Part shown: positions 24,764-36,472 of the stretch, piece after piece | Layout: every line of letters begins with the position of its first letter | Position numbering within the stretch: the stretch's first letter is position 1 | Source of the DNA: Glycine soja | Lineage: Eukaryota; Streptophyta; Magnoliopsida; Fabales; Fabaceae | Direction: 5' to 3' | DNA: 64,000 nt | NCBI RefSeq assembly: GCF_004193775.1 | Contig: NC_041021.1 | Coordinates: 34,359,718 to 34,423,717, forward strand | Translations under genes and position numbers: made by a program | The notes under the pieces: model-generated | Seen by the model: only the letters and a program-made list of their open reading frames with translations | Told to the model about the DNA's origin: nothing | Databases searched by the model: none

Positions 24764-24816
24764 TTGACTACGGCCCTTATGAGTTGACTACGACCATGAT
24801 GGAATTTACCACGACC
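24764..24816 (-). promoter_or_regulatory. three ACGACC-type motifs 20-21 bp apart
   Basis: ACGGCC at 24770, ACGACC at 24790 and ACGACC at 24811; they lie about 110 bp upstream of the minus-strand TATA box. The copy of this LTR at 51265-55050 has ACGACC at 53310, 53330, 53381, 53400 and 53420. Confidence 0.55.
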
Positions 24817-26367
24817 ATTGTCAGAAGGTTGGTGTTGTTTGGAGGGCAGTTATCCTTTTGCCATGGTTGTGCTACTTACCACGGTCGTGATAAATGTACC
24901 ACAATTGTTATCAAGTGCAAAGTCTTCAGATCTTCATAAAATCATGTAATTTTCAACTCTTTCACTCAATGGAGCGGTTATACTCTTGCAATACAAAACT
25001 AGTGTTCAAACGTGATTTTTGCCAAGAAAATGCACGTAAATGATAGAAAAACTCACACAAAATATCATTCAAAAAGTGATTTATAAAAGGCATTTTTGGC
25101 ATTCACACATGCTTCTCTCAGCATATGTTGGCAAAATTGAGTGCATCCATCCCGACAGATTTGAGTATAGCTGCAAAATAAACTAAGTAAATAACATTGT
25201 AGTATTAATCAAGAAATGCTAAAGAGAAAGAAAACATACCATTCAAGTCCTTAAAAATAATTGAAGACTTGAAGACTAAAACGAGGGGCTTGGCTGGCAA
25301 CCTCTGTGGTAACTTCTTTGGAAGGATCAGGTTATGATGCTCCAAGTCGGTCAAGTAGTCCACAAGATAGTCACCATACCTTTTTTCCGCACTCGTTGCC
25401 AATAGAAAGGGATAGAGGCTTCTTATTTACATCATAAAAATGGTTATCACCCAAATCGGGAAGGATGACCACATTAAAATATCCAACTTATAATTTTAGT
25501 AGGATGAAGTGAATAGCCTAAACAACAGTCTTTCCTGATGCCGGATTAGTGACATACATTGAGCTTTATCCATTTCCTAGTTTGGAAATGATGAAGGAAT
25601 AGCCCAGTCGTTGGTTCCATCCTAAAGAATCTATATAAAATGCAGAAGGCTTGAATTGCCACTTACCCATTCGGATGAAGTTGTGAAGGAGCCGCATTGG
25701 GAATGTGAAGCACATCATGGTGAAATAATCAAAGGGAATCTCTACATGAAGATTACAAAATATTCAATCATACACATAGAAATAGTCCCTCAAGGATACC
25801 ACCTTGGTGGGCAGTTCCCCGTTCGGCTCCCTATGAATTGGCCTCGGCCTCACCCTCTCTAGAAATACTTAATCTGGATTGTCATAAGCATCTGTGGACA
25901 ACACCGAAGATGAATTGGGTTCACTTCTTCGTCCTTAAAAGTACATATGTTTACACAATTGATAAAGTGAAGAATATTGACTTTATCGTTGTAACAGGAA
26001 TAGAAGGAATCCACCTCACCATCAACCCATGAATACCATAGTAGAGTAATCGGCGAGTACTCTTTCTTTTTTACTGGCACTTGACATTTCGGCTTAACAA
26101 TGATTGTCACATTATCATTTAAAGGTGCGTCAACACTCACTCTTTCGTTGGACGATATCTAAACCAAATCCACCAAATTCTCCTCAATAGCAAGTTATGT
26201 CGGATTGTCCTCGGACAAGGAGGTCGAACTCCTAGAAGAAAAGCTGCTAGAACCCAAACTCAAATCAGAGGTAGACACATCTTCATAATCGAATACCTCT
26301 GTCCACCTTAACCAGAAACTCGACCCCTCAAAATCCCCGAAGTTGTCGACCTCTGAACCTGAACTCA

Positions 26368-26694
26368 TAATTCAAGGAAAAAACCGTACCTGAAAAACAA
26401 AAACTTAGTGCACGAAAGAATTGCAAAATAAAAAGATATATTGAAGTATAAAGAGTGAATCCTTATTTTATAGGAAAGCCCACAATGGTTACTAAGGCCC
26501 AGTAATGTCTCTAATCATTGGATACGTAGAATGCCAAGAGATGCCTCGTTTCGCAAAACATAACGTTCACTTTTAAATGCAATAAAAATGAAATGACACC
26601 ATGCACAAATCCCACCAAACAACGATTCAATTTCCAAAATATAAACATAAAAGCCTTCCATATTCACTATGTTTCAAAGAGGCTTGGGGAGCTT
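26368..26694 (+). other. Tat 3' untranslated region with polypurine tract
   Basis: No ORF. The purine-rich stretch AGGCTTGGGGAG just before 26694 has the position and composition of the polypurine tract of Tat elements. Confidence 0.7.
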
Positions 26695-27421
26695 GTATAC
26701 TGTAGGCCGGATACCCAAATATGCCCTTGGTAAAACCTTTAGGACATTAAAGCATATCCTTTGGAAGTGTCAGGTATTCGGTCATGTTAAATACCCAGGC
26801 CTTTTATACTAGTAACAAGAATTCAGCCATGTCGAATACTTGAGTATTGTTATCTTATCCTTTAATTCTTATTATCCTCTTATACTAGTACCAAGTATTT
26901 TATCATGCCAAATACACAGGCATTGTTGTCCTATCCTTTAATGCTTACTTTTCTCTTATAGTAGTACCAAGTATTCAGCCATGCGAATACTCGATTACTA
27001 TTATCTTATCTTTTAAGACTTGCTTACTATTGAAATCACTACTAGGTACTTAATCGGGTCAGATACTCGAGTATCATATTTATTACACATGAAACCTATA
27101 ATACAGTGTTCAGGTATTCGGCATGGTCAAATGTCAAATACCCTTACCCCACCCATGACTACTTATTTAAAAGTTAGATTATCTAAATTAACTAATAGAT
27201 AATCATTAGGGTAAAATTCAAACTTTCTAATGATAATTAGAAATACAATACCTAAAAAGGTAAAATAGAGAAAGGGCTCATAGGTACAGGGTCCATTAAG
27301 GTATATACAAATAGTTATGCAAATATTGAGGTAAGACTATTGTTGATTCTCATTTATTACCCTCATATATTGCTCTCAACCGAGATCTTATTTGGACGTT
27401 GGAGTGTCTTTTGTAGATACA
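26695..27421 (+). repeat. 3' LTR of the Tat element
   Basis: Starts TGTATACTGTAGG directly after the purine tract and ends TTGTAGATACA, a Tat/Grande-like end. It contains at least three copies of a roughly 76 bp unit (TTATACTAGTACCAAG-like words at 26804, 26880 and 26957) with repeated TATTCGGCCATG-like words. The 5' LTR for comparison is outside the window. Confidence 0.78.
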
Positions 27422-28280
27422 TCAGCCTCTGAATTGTCAAGTACTATATTGCGAAGGAAGAAGCTATTCAAGAAGACATAAGAAAGAAGGAAAGTTACTT
27501 GTCTACCCTTGTGCATGTACAGTTTCTTAACACAAAAGGAAATTTTGGGTAGTTCCAACAACATAGAATGAACATAATAGACAACAAAAAAACAACAAAA
27601 ATCAAAATTGGAACAATTATCAAAAGTTGAAACACAAAAAACGGTGAGTCTTTTCAACTTTCTTCGGTAAAAGCTTCTCCCAAGACTTGGCTGAAGCATT
27701 GGAACTAGAGGAAGAGATCCAAGGAAGGTTTTCCAAGAAGACTCTTATGTGAAGGAGAAGGAGAAACAACAACCATTGCTAAAAAATTATAACAATGAAA
27801 TAAAAAAACGAATTTAGAAGAAGAAACCATAAACAAAAAAAAAAAGGAAAGGGGGAAAATTGAAAATCAAGAAAAAGAGGAGAAAAAAATGAAAACAATA
27901 GACTAACCTTTGTCATCCGTCATGCAACACCACCATCTTAAGCCGTGGTCCGATCAACAATCCCTCCATGATCCTCCGCGCGTCATTCCCCTCCACAGAT
28001 CTAAGCTTCCATATCCTAGCATCCTAAAATTGACAAGGGAAGATATGTCCAAAAAAAAATATCATTGTCAGCATGGGTGGTGGTCATCATCATCACCGCC
28101 ACGAACCCCTTTTTGTGTTTTGTCTCCTTCTTCTCAAATAATGTTTTCTAATTTAGTGGCACCCCTGCATATAACTATTAGGTCTATCCCAAATTCAACC
28201 AACTTCTATCATTAAACACGAATGGAGAAATGAAGGAAGGATGCAATAAATTTGGAAGGTGAAAATTAAAAGAGGTAGCT
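27422..28280. other. flank of the Tat element, unassigned
   Basis: Probably the older chromosomal sequence into which the Tat element inserted. On the - strand a short frame starting at 27772 (MVVVSPSPSHKSLLG) and a moderately GC-rich stretch at 27905-28110 look like eroded gene parts, but no family is recognised and no splice pattern is convincing. Confidence 0.35.
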
Positions 28281-31245
28281 GTGGTGTATTACCATCATAT
28301 TTGACTCATTCACCAAAACAAAAATCATATTTGACTTAATTGAGCAGGATACCTTTCATTGAATTTATAGTTGTCCCGAATTTTATTTTTTTTATATAGA
28401 AGGACCAGTAGCTATGCCCTTGATGGATTTTGTCCTTTGTTAATAACTACCAAATCACTGTAGATACTATTCCTTCTACAGTAAAATCGTTCTTGTATAG
28501 TCATGTTTCATTGTTCAATGTATTGATAAATAATACAAGAGTGTATAACATTGATTTTGTAAATTTAGGTCCATCGTGGTACTTTTAAAGATAATCCACC
28601 GGATTTAAATGAACCGTTTGGATGAATCCAATTCAATATACATTTGGATTTAGGTATGATCATCTTACATTTTTTTTTTCCTAACTGAAAGGGGCTAAAG
28701 CCCAAAACCAAAATAACTAAGAAGAAAGGCAATTGTTATATATACCTCCCTTTTAATATTAAATAAATAGTTTTTTTTATCTGAGTGATACGAGGTAAAC
28801 AGTTTGTTTATATAGTTAATGAGTGAGTTTGTATTAAATAATGTAGTTATTTAAAAAAATTCAAGTTTTTTATTTTTTAAATTGAATTATTTTTTAATGT
28901 TTTACTTATTAAATTTTCAAAACATATAATTTAATTAAAAACTTGAATAATTTTTATTATACAATTATAATATTTAATACAAAATCATCCTATAATTACA
29001 TGAATGAATTGTTTAGTCTGAGCATCTCATGTGTTATTGGAATTTTCATTTTGTCCTATCAAATCCAAATTTAAGAATGAAACATCTTAATAAAAAAATA
29101 TTAAAATTCATAGGAAATTACAATTGTAAAACATGAAAAGTATATTTTTTTAAGAGTTAATTTTGTTGTAAAACTCCTAAATCAATCTGACACAGCTAAG
29201 GATACAAAGAAATTCTGAATGATAAAAAAAAATCCTTACATATCTTGTAATAGTGTTACTGAGGAAGAAAAATAATAGAGAAGATAAACCATACATGAAT
29301 CATCTTGTACCATCTTGTTTAAATAAGAAAAAACTTATAACTCCTTCAAATCTATTAAACCCAAAAATGATGAGTCACCTTCTGATTTTAATTCTATCTT
29401 AACGTTAGTCTTTTCTGAACAAACCAATTCTTTGCGTTTAATTAGTTAGTTCATATTTTATTTTATTTCTTTTTACAAACACTGAATTGCAGATGGAGAA
29501 AAAAATTAAATAGATTTAATAAAACAATTTTATGTTATCCATTTATTAAATGGAAAATCTTTGTAAGCATGAAATTTACAATTATCTTTCTAACATAAAT
29601 TGATATCTTATCTCATCATCCATTTTAATTAGAAAATTTAAAATTATGGTTGTTGAGATAACATATTAATTTTAAATAAAAACAATACTAACAGTACCTA
29701 TATTAGTACGTTTTATAATAGAAAAGAAAATAAACGATGAAATGGTTGATAATTTTATGTCTTCTACAATTTTATGGTTACCCATTTATTAATTCGATAA
29801 ATTTTTTTCTTTTTAAAACATGTTAAATGAATTTCATTATTTAGAAGCATAATTTAATTTATGCATCATATTAAATAAGATATTTTTAACGTGAAATCAG
29901 GGCAAATGTATAAGTAGAAATCATTATTAAAGTATATAATTATTTTATCAATCAATTCAGAAAAACTTTGGAATAAAATGACAATTACAAAATTTTAAAA
30001 TAATTATGATTTATGCATAATTTTATTTGGACAATAAGTTCAGAATTTTCAACTCTCATCTAATTTTAGATATATCTAATAGCATCATTCAATTCAACAT
30101 TAAATATGATTGTGTTGTTTTTCTTAAAGTCATTCACAGCATACAATTCAACCCAATGATCGATAGCATAATAGTTCCTAAAAAGAAAAATGAGAATGGA
30201 AAAGATAAATTAAATGTTCTAAGCTCAAATTCAAATCGTAATCTCATTAACCTTTTCATATTGGTGCATCCTACAAAAAGAAAAAAAAAATCAGAATCTC
30301 AAAGCTTTACACATAAGAATAATCATAAAATAAATAAAAACCTTCACCCAAATCCTTTTAAAGCTTATACTTGAGAATCTTCATGTCTCTAAAATGAAAG
30401 ATGCTTCACCGAAACATTGAGAGAAAAAACACAGTTGAAATTTCACATAAATAAAAAGTTAGAACTAATAAAAAAAACAGTACTGTATTATTTATAAGCA
30501 CCATCTCCATTGAAAAGAGAATTTTATTCTTATTGAAATTAGTAATATATTAAGAAGTTGAATATAAAGATTAGAAAATGAGTCAAAATGTATCAAAACT
30601 CAAACAAAAAAGGGACAATTGGATAAACCAATATAGAAGAGGAAGGAAAAGGTGAGTTTGTTTAAACTTTAAAAAGTAATTTTAAAATAAGGGAATGTTA
30701 AAAAAAAGTTTTTTAAATAAGCAGATAAGATTTGCTTCTTGAAAAAAATAGAAAAAGCAATTTTAAGAGTAATTTAGACAAACACATCAGAAAAAATATG
30801 AAATTTATTATTTTATTAAAATAAATGTTTTTCTAAAAAAAGAAATAAACTCACCCATTGCATGAACATATAAAATAAAAGCATAAAAATTGTTTGAACC
30901 ATATAGAAGAGGTTAAAAAAAGGTGGCTAGACAAGAAAATAGAAGTTATGGAGAGTTCTTGCATACTGTCAAAAGAGTCTAAAAAATCTAAAAAAAGTAT
31001 GAGAAAAAGAAAGTGAAAGAGACGGGGAAAGTAATCGCTTGCCCTGATGAAATTTGAATAGGGTGAGAGTCTTAACAGTAATTAAATCGATTGACTTTTC
31101 CCGTCAAGCACGTTGTCGATGTCCCATTGAGAATCATCAAAAATCACAAATGTTATTACAACCCTCACTCTATAAGGGAAGAATATATATGCACGATTAA
31201 AAGTATTTGTTGAAATAAATAAATAAAAAAAAACATAACATTCAT

Positions 31246-31249
31246 ATAT

Positions 31250-31321
<72 letters not shown>
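31246..31321. repeat. AT dinucleotide microsatellite
   Basis: A run of TA repeats, with two TACATA interruptions at its left end, covers about 75 bp. Length is likely to vary between accessions. Confidence 0.97.
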
Positions 31322-31325
<4 letters not shown>

Positions 31326-31548
31326 TTTGTTAAAGTTGAATGTAATTGTTAAAAAGCATGAGATGCTTGTGTAGTTAGATGAAGTCTCAGGAAATGTTAC
31401 TGTAATTTAATCTAATTATTAGTGTAATTTACTCTAGTTATTAATGTTTTGTAGTTATTACTTTATTTAGAGTGTAATAATTTAAATTTAGATTATAATA
31501 ATTATGTTTCAAGGAAATTTAACTTTAAAAATCATTGACCGTCTATTG

Positions 31549-31617
31549 ATATTATCTCTATTATTACTATTATTCTTATTATCATTATTATTATTACTTT
31601 TAGAATTATTATTATGC
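31549..31617. repeat. TTA-type trinucleotide microsatellite
   Basis: Imperfect TTA/TAT repeats. They give rise to a Leu-rich reading frame at 31504-31725 that I do not regard as a gene. Confidence 0.85.
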
Positions 31618-33531
31618 CTTTTTTTAAAGAGAAGGAAAAAACCGTGGCAACTTGATGAAAAAAAAAACATGTATGAGTATAATTATTCATTTATAAAGGA
31701 GTATGTATATATAAGTTTAGAGTAAAACAACAACAAAATGTATGGGACTATCTATAAATCCATAAACATATAAAGAAAAGAAAATATTAGTAGCATAAGT
31801 AATGTCTCGTGATATAAGTTATAGGAGGCAAAGCATGTAAAAACATAGATTTTTTGACACGGGATTACAAGTTTACAACAGTCTTTCTGCCCTCGTTTTA
31901 GATGTTCATTGTTTTTCAAATTCTATAAGACTATATTTTTCCAGAGAGTCTGACGTTCACAATTATGTTTTTGAAGATTAACCAATAAAGAAGCTGCAGA
32001 TGTAAAAATACAGTGCTACGTATATTACTTTTAATTTTGGAAAGAAATGCAATTTGGTCAAATATAAAATTATTAATATTGTTTTAATTTTGAGTAACTG
32101 ATAATTTGAAATTTAAAAAAATTATATTATTTAAATTATAATCAATAACTGGAAATTTTAAATTTTACTGTTTTCGTCTCATTATAATTATTGTCCTAAA
32201 GATATAAATGAAAAAAGTAAATAATGATACATTAAAAACTTAAAAGAATAATTATTTTTTTAAAAATAATTCTTCCACAGGAAAAGTAACAATATTTATA
32301 AAATTAACCTTATCATTATTAATTTATTTTTTTATTTGTGTAACGTACATTATTAATATTATAAAAAATATAAATGAAAAAAATGAATTAATATGGAATA
32401 GAGTATTTAATATTATATTAAAAAGTTAAAATAATAATTATTTTGAAATAATTTTTTTCTTTTTACATAATGATTATTATGGAATAGAGTATTTAATTAG
32501 CAATTTTATATTAATGACTAATTAATTTATAATTAAGAGACACAAGTTAATTTAAATGTAAGTTATCAGAAACATAATAAACTAGCGGGTATCCCGAGCA
32601 ATCCACGGCTATTTTTGTTAATGGTTCTGTCTTAAACAATAAATTATTTATCATCATAATTCATTAATTCTTGTTAATACATATTTTGCTATTTCTTTTA
32701 TATAATTAATGATTTTAATTTGTAAAAATAAGAAAATAGTAATGTTTGCGGGAAAAAAAAAATTAAGATTACAAATTTTACCAGAAACTATAGTCGTATC
32801 TTCAGCACGCTCAACAAGCAATGTTAAATCAAATCGTTCCACTTCCACTAACAAAAATCATGAGCAACCACAACCTCTAATAACATTAATAAAAATATTC
32901 ATGAGTATTTATTGGCTCGGTCATTAATAGAATAAAATATTAAGTTGGATTTTATTAAACTATAGTACTTTCTAAATAATTTACTATGTCCATAAAACTA
33001 TCTTCTTCATACATCTTAAGTTGTACCGATTACAAATAAAAAAGAAGCCAGCATTTAAAAAATCAAATTGTTTTACACCTCCTTCTTATAAAAAAAATAG
33101 TTTTATAGTAATATATTTCTAAATATAGTAACGCATAAGTTATAACTACTTTTTGAATGTTTTATTTCTATAAAAACCCAATGATTATTTATATTTGAAT
33201 AGGGAGTCATATAATCTTATATATTATTTTACCTTTCATAAAAAACTATGTATTATCCTTTTTTTATATAAGTTTATATCCAATAATTTTATCAGATATA
33301 CATGGTGTTATACGTTAGCAAAAACTAATAATATCAAAAGCAATATATTAAAGGTTTAAATACTTCTTTTATTCATGTAATTAAGTATTTCTTTCATTTT
33401 CGTCCTTTCAAAAAACAAATTGTTTTAGTGCTTGCAAAATATCTTTATTTTATATTTATCCTTAAAGCACTTAATAACACTTTTTTAACCATTCAAAGCA
33501 TTTTTTACTGTTCAAAACGTTTTAAGGACAA

Positions 33532-34447
33532 AATGGCTAACGATTTCTCCTTTTCTACAAATGGTTTGAATGGCTCTAGTTCCGAAAAAGATCCTCCTGA
33601 CGGTGGAGGGGTGGTGGAAAAGTTGAACATGTATCATTCATAGACATAGCAATGAAGCATCGCAAAGTTATGCCTCCAAGGCCAAGAATTGATCTTTTCA
33701 AAGAAAATCTAGCAAGGATTGAGTACAAGAATGGGAATCCTTTAAATCCAATGATTCACATTGTTGATTGGGTTTATGAAGGTCTGTGTGCCCCATGGCA
33801 AGATGCTTTGGTGATCAAGCTTTTGGGGAGGAATTTAGGGTTTCAAATCCTACATGAGAGACTGACACGGTTATGGAAGTTATTTGCTGGTTTTGAAATG
33901 CTTGATATCTATAATGGGTATTTTATGATTAAATTTGATATGTAGGAAGACGGAACAAAAGTGATGAAGGAGGGCCTCTGGATGGTCTTTGATCACTATC
34001 TCACGGTCAAAACATGGAATCCAGACTTTATCTCCCCGGCGGAAAAAACTAACAAAACCCTGGTATGGATACGTTATCATGAACCTTGTTTATTATGACG
34101 AAAGTATTCTTTTGGCATTGGCATCAGCAGTAGGACACCCTATCAAAGTTGATAACAATATGAAAGATTTTCGGAGAGACCATTTTGCATGTGTTTGCAT
34201 TGATGTTGATCTTACCAAGCCAGTTGTTGGTAGGGTTTGGCTTCATGGATTCTAGTATAGTAGAGTACGAAGGATTCCATATAATTTGTTCTATGTGTGG
34301 GTGTTACAACCACTTGGGTCGAGATTGAAGCAACAACCTGCGACAGATCAATAGAATGAGAAACAAACATTAGCCATGGAGGGCAGTGGAAAAGAAACCC
34401 ACTCAATCATAATTAATGATTCAGCAATGGAATTGAAAAAAAAAACA
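33532..34447 (+). pseudogene. LINE ORF1, 5' part (DUF4283 and zinc knuckle)
   Basis: A first frame opens with ATGGCTAACG (33532). The DUF4283 domain follows: PWQDALVIKLLGRNLGFQ, then LWKLFAGFEMLDI and a GPW-like GLWMVFDHYLTVKTWNP segment (about 33790-34020), and a VWIRL-type position. A CCHC-like knuckle with ICSMCGCYNHLGRD is at about 34288-34330. Several stops, among them at 33640 and 33943. ORF1 proteins of this type bind the LINE RNA. The frame is cut at 34447 by the CACTA element. Confidence 0.85.
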
Positions 34448-34750
34448 TTACACTACTAAAAAAACTATTTGTTATGACACGGTATCGACAACGGTTGTCA
34501 TAGACCCGTCTAAGAAAGCATGTCGGTGACATTTTTGTAAATATTGAGATTTAAACTAAAGGCGGTTTTGTTCACCCGTCTTTAAATGAGTTATTCTACG
34601 ATGGTTATTTACAAAACCGCCTTAGAATGTATTTGTGAAAAGCATACTAATTGCATTAAAACTTAAGACCCTTGACTCATGAGAGGCTTATGGAATGACA
34701 CTCTTTTTCTTCCTTGCAAACCCTAGCACAAATAGTGTTCCCTCGCCTTC

Positions 34751-35310
34751 CTTGGCTTCGGCACCAGCACCGCCACCCGTCTCCTCCTCCTCCACCACCC
34801 CTCCGCCCTCCTCCACTACTGGGAGCTCGACCCCGCCATCATCCAGGTCGCCCGCGAGTACTTCAACCTCGCCTGCCTCGAGAGGGACTACCAAGACCGC
34901 CTCTTCATCTACGTTGACGACGCCCTCAACACCACCGTCCCCAACGGCTTCTCCGGGGTCGTCGTCGACCTTTTTTCGAAGGGCTCTTTAATCCCCAAGC
35001 TCCAAGATCTTGCCACTTGGCGGATGCTGGGGGGAGGTTGAGGAAGGGAGGGAGGATCATGGTGAACGTTGGAGGGAGCTGCGTGGAGGCGGAGAATAGG
35101 CTCAGAGATGGGAAGGTTGTTATGGAAGAGACTCTCGGAGCGATGAAGGAGGTTTTCGGAAAGAAGGTTTTTGTTCTGAGTCTTGGGAATCGTAAGGATG
35201 ATAGCTCACTTACTCTCACTGGGGATTTGCCTCACCTTGAGGAATGGAAGAAACTCCTTCCTGGTCCCTTCAAATGTTATGCTAACATGTGGACACTTTA
35301 CTCTCAGTAG
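34751..35310 (+). pseudogene. captured fragment of an SAM-dependent methyltransferase (spermidine-synthase-like)
   Basis: The frame shows a glycine-rich SAM-binding loop (LGFGTST, about 34751), an acidic YWELDPAIIQVAREYF segment that would contact the cofactor, then FSGVVVDLFSKGSLIPKLQ and, after a frameshift in the G run at 35029-35034, GGRIMVNVGG and an end at LEEWKKLLPGPFKCYANMW (stop 35308-35310). The domain order is that of the Rossmann fold of spermidine-synthase-like methyltransferases. The N-terminal part of the protein is missing. Its GC content is much higher than that of the surrounding sequence, typical of a gene exon brought in from elsewhere. Confidence 0.8.
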
Positions 35311-35421
35311 TACCTTACTTTTTTTGCTCTTAATCTGTTTGTGTTTATTCCTCTGTGAAATATTCTTCATGTTTACTCCTTTTTCAAGCAGAGTAAATTC
35401 ATTTTTGGCAACAAAATTTTA

Positions 35422-36443
35422 CGAGGTTAGTGGTGATTGTGTTGGTGGCACTGATAACAGATGTGACTGTGGAGTTTATGCTAAGGTACACAAGTTCCGG
35501 TAAATCCTCCACTTACGTGGGCATGATGGTCGAGTCCTTTGGCTCCATAGGATCCCTCGCAATTAAGATTTGCGTCATCATAACCAATTTAGGGGTTCTT
35601 ATCATCTATTTCATTATTCTTGGTACGTAAGTTCATCTCACCTTCAATTCCTTCTTTGTAATTAAGTTAAGTTTACTTGCAACTCAATTTTTACTTATTT
35701 GGTAGGATTTATTTTTGTATATAAATTTAGATGGTCCGAAAATGTTTTTCTTTTACTAGGAAATTCAGGGAGCAGTTGAAGGAATGGTGGCATCAAAAGT
35801 AATTAGGAAATTCAAGGAAAGGTTGATTTCATGAACTATATAGATATTTCGAAAGTCATAATGTTTGTACCTTTATGGACTTACATTTTCTAACTATTCC
35901 CTGTCTATGACATATATAAATTTGACTGGGTTCATTGGCTTTGTTTTGGAAGGAGACGTGCTCTGTGGAAATGAGTCGAACGATATCGCACACTTGGGTA
36001 TTCTACAAGATTGGTTTGGCATCAACTGGTTGACCTCTCGTGCTTTTGCTCTTCTTTTTGTTGCACTCTTCATAATGGTTCCACTTGTTATGTTACGTCG
36101 TGTTGGTCAGTATTACTACTATACCCAAATGCACAAGCAATTTTTGTTTTCTTGGCAAATTAAACGTAACCCTTCTTCATCTTAGGAACAATTGGCTAAT
36201 TAAGCACAATTTATATATTGTTTCCAATGTTTTATATGTACATATTCACTGAGGTATAGTTCTGCAATATCAATCCTACTAGCATTGGTGTTTGTTGTAA
36301 TATGCTCATCAATGGCGATTAGTGCATTGTTGTCTGGAAAAAGTCAGACACCGAGAATAGTGCCTGATTTCTCTCAAGTCACTGTCATTTACCTTTTCAC
36401 CACTATCCCAGTGTTTGTCATGGGTTCCGATTCCATGCCAATG
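35422..36443 (+). pseudogene. captured exons of a vacuolar amino acid transporter (AVT6-like)
   Basis: Three exon-like pieces. The first (about 35422-35622) encodes membrane segments with ITDVTVEFMLRYTSSGKSS and VIITNLGVLIIYFIILG and ends at a GTACGT donor. The second (35953-36105) continues in phase with GDVLCGNES, HLGILQDWFGINW and FALLFVALFIMVPLVMLRR. The third (about 36247-36443) has YSSAISILLALVFVV and SDSMPM before a GTTAGT donor. The words match the AAAP/AVT6 family of proton-coupled amino acid exporters of the vacuole. Start and end of the gene are missing. A solo LTR follows 30 bp later. Confidence 0.85.
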
Positions 36444-36472
36444 GTTAGTTTCAACATTTTATAACTTCCAAC

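Larger units (their letters stand above)
22893..25107 (-). mobile_element. LTR (solo) inside the antisense ORF, with a second LTR nested in it
   Basis: Starts TGTGTAAAAATAG, ends GCATTCACA. The flanks AATGG and CATGC agree in three of five bases only, so the borders are approximate. The same family occurs at 51265-55050. A minus-strand TATAAATA box lies near 24652. Removing the 885 bp LTR at 23381-24265 leaves about 1.33 kb. Confidence 0.75.
21960..26367 (-). pseudogene. antisense extra ORF of the Tat element
   Basis: Opposite to pol, an ATG at 26367 opens a Ser- and acid-rich N-terminus. Further down are a broken region with an APSQLHPNG-like motif near 25690-25660 and a QAFCILYR-type continuation, a segment at 25402-25205, then after a nested LTR a region with basic KKRK (about 22800), and a coiled-coil-like tail (22523-22311, 22161-21979). 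The QLHPN motif is like that of the plant domain annotated as putative gypsy-type transposase, known from antisense ORFs of Tat elements. Many stops. The function of such ORFs is unknown. Confidence 0.7.
2505..27421 (+). mobile_element. Ty3/gypsy element of the Tat type, heavily interrupted
   Basis: Gag/protease (2505-3305 and 15590-15790), RT (about 16030-16960), RNase H (17976-18346 and 19695-19970), integrase (20018-21247), an antisense extra ORF (21960-26367) and a 3' LTR (26695-27421) follow one another in the order of the Tat lineage. At least four other elements sit inside it: an Athila-like element, a minus-strand remnant, a solo LTR at 18347, and an LTR in the antisense ORF. The 5' LTR is not in the window. 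Decay is advanced, with stops and frameshifts in every domain. An antisense ORF between integrase and 3' LTR is a known trait of some Tat elements. Confidence 0.85.
28281..33420. other. AT-rich intergenic spacer
   Basis: More than 5 kb without a credible gene, on either strand. The short frames in it are products of base composition. It contains the AT dinucleotide run and the TTA-type run listed separately. Confidence 0.6.

Noticed and set aside
27388..27699. 103-codon frame on the - strand as a host gene
   Set aside because: Crosses the end of the Tat LTR; no recognisable domain or conserved splice signals.
31504..31725. Leu-rich membrane-like frame
   Set aside because: Encoded by a TTA microsatellite.
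34688..34991. Ser/Pro/Thr- and Gly/Glu-rich frames on both strands
   Set aside because: Shadows of the GC-rich methyltransferase exon in other frames.
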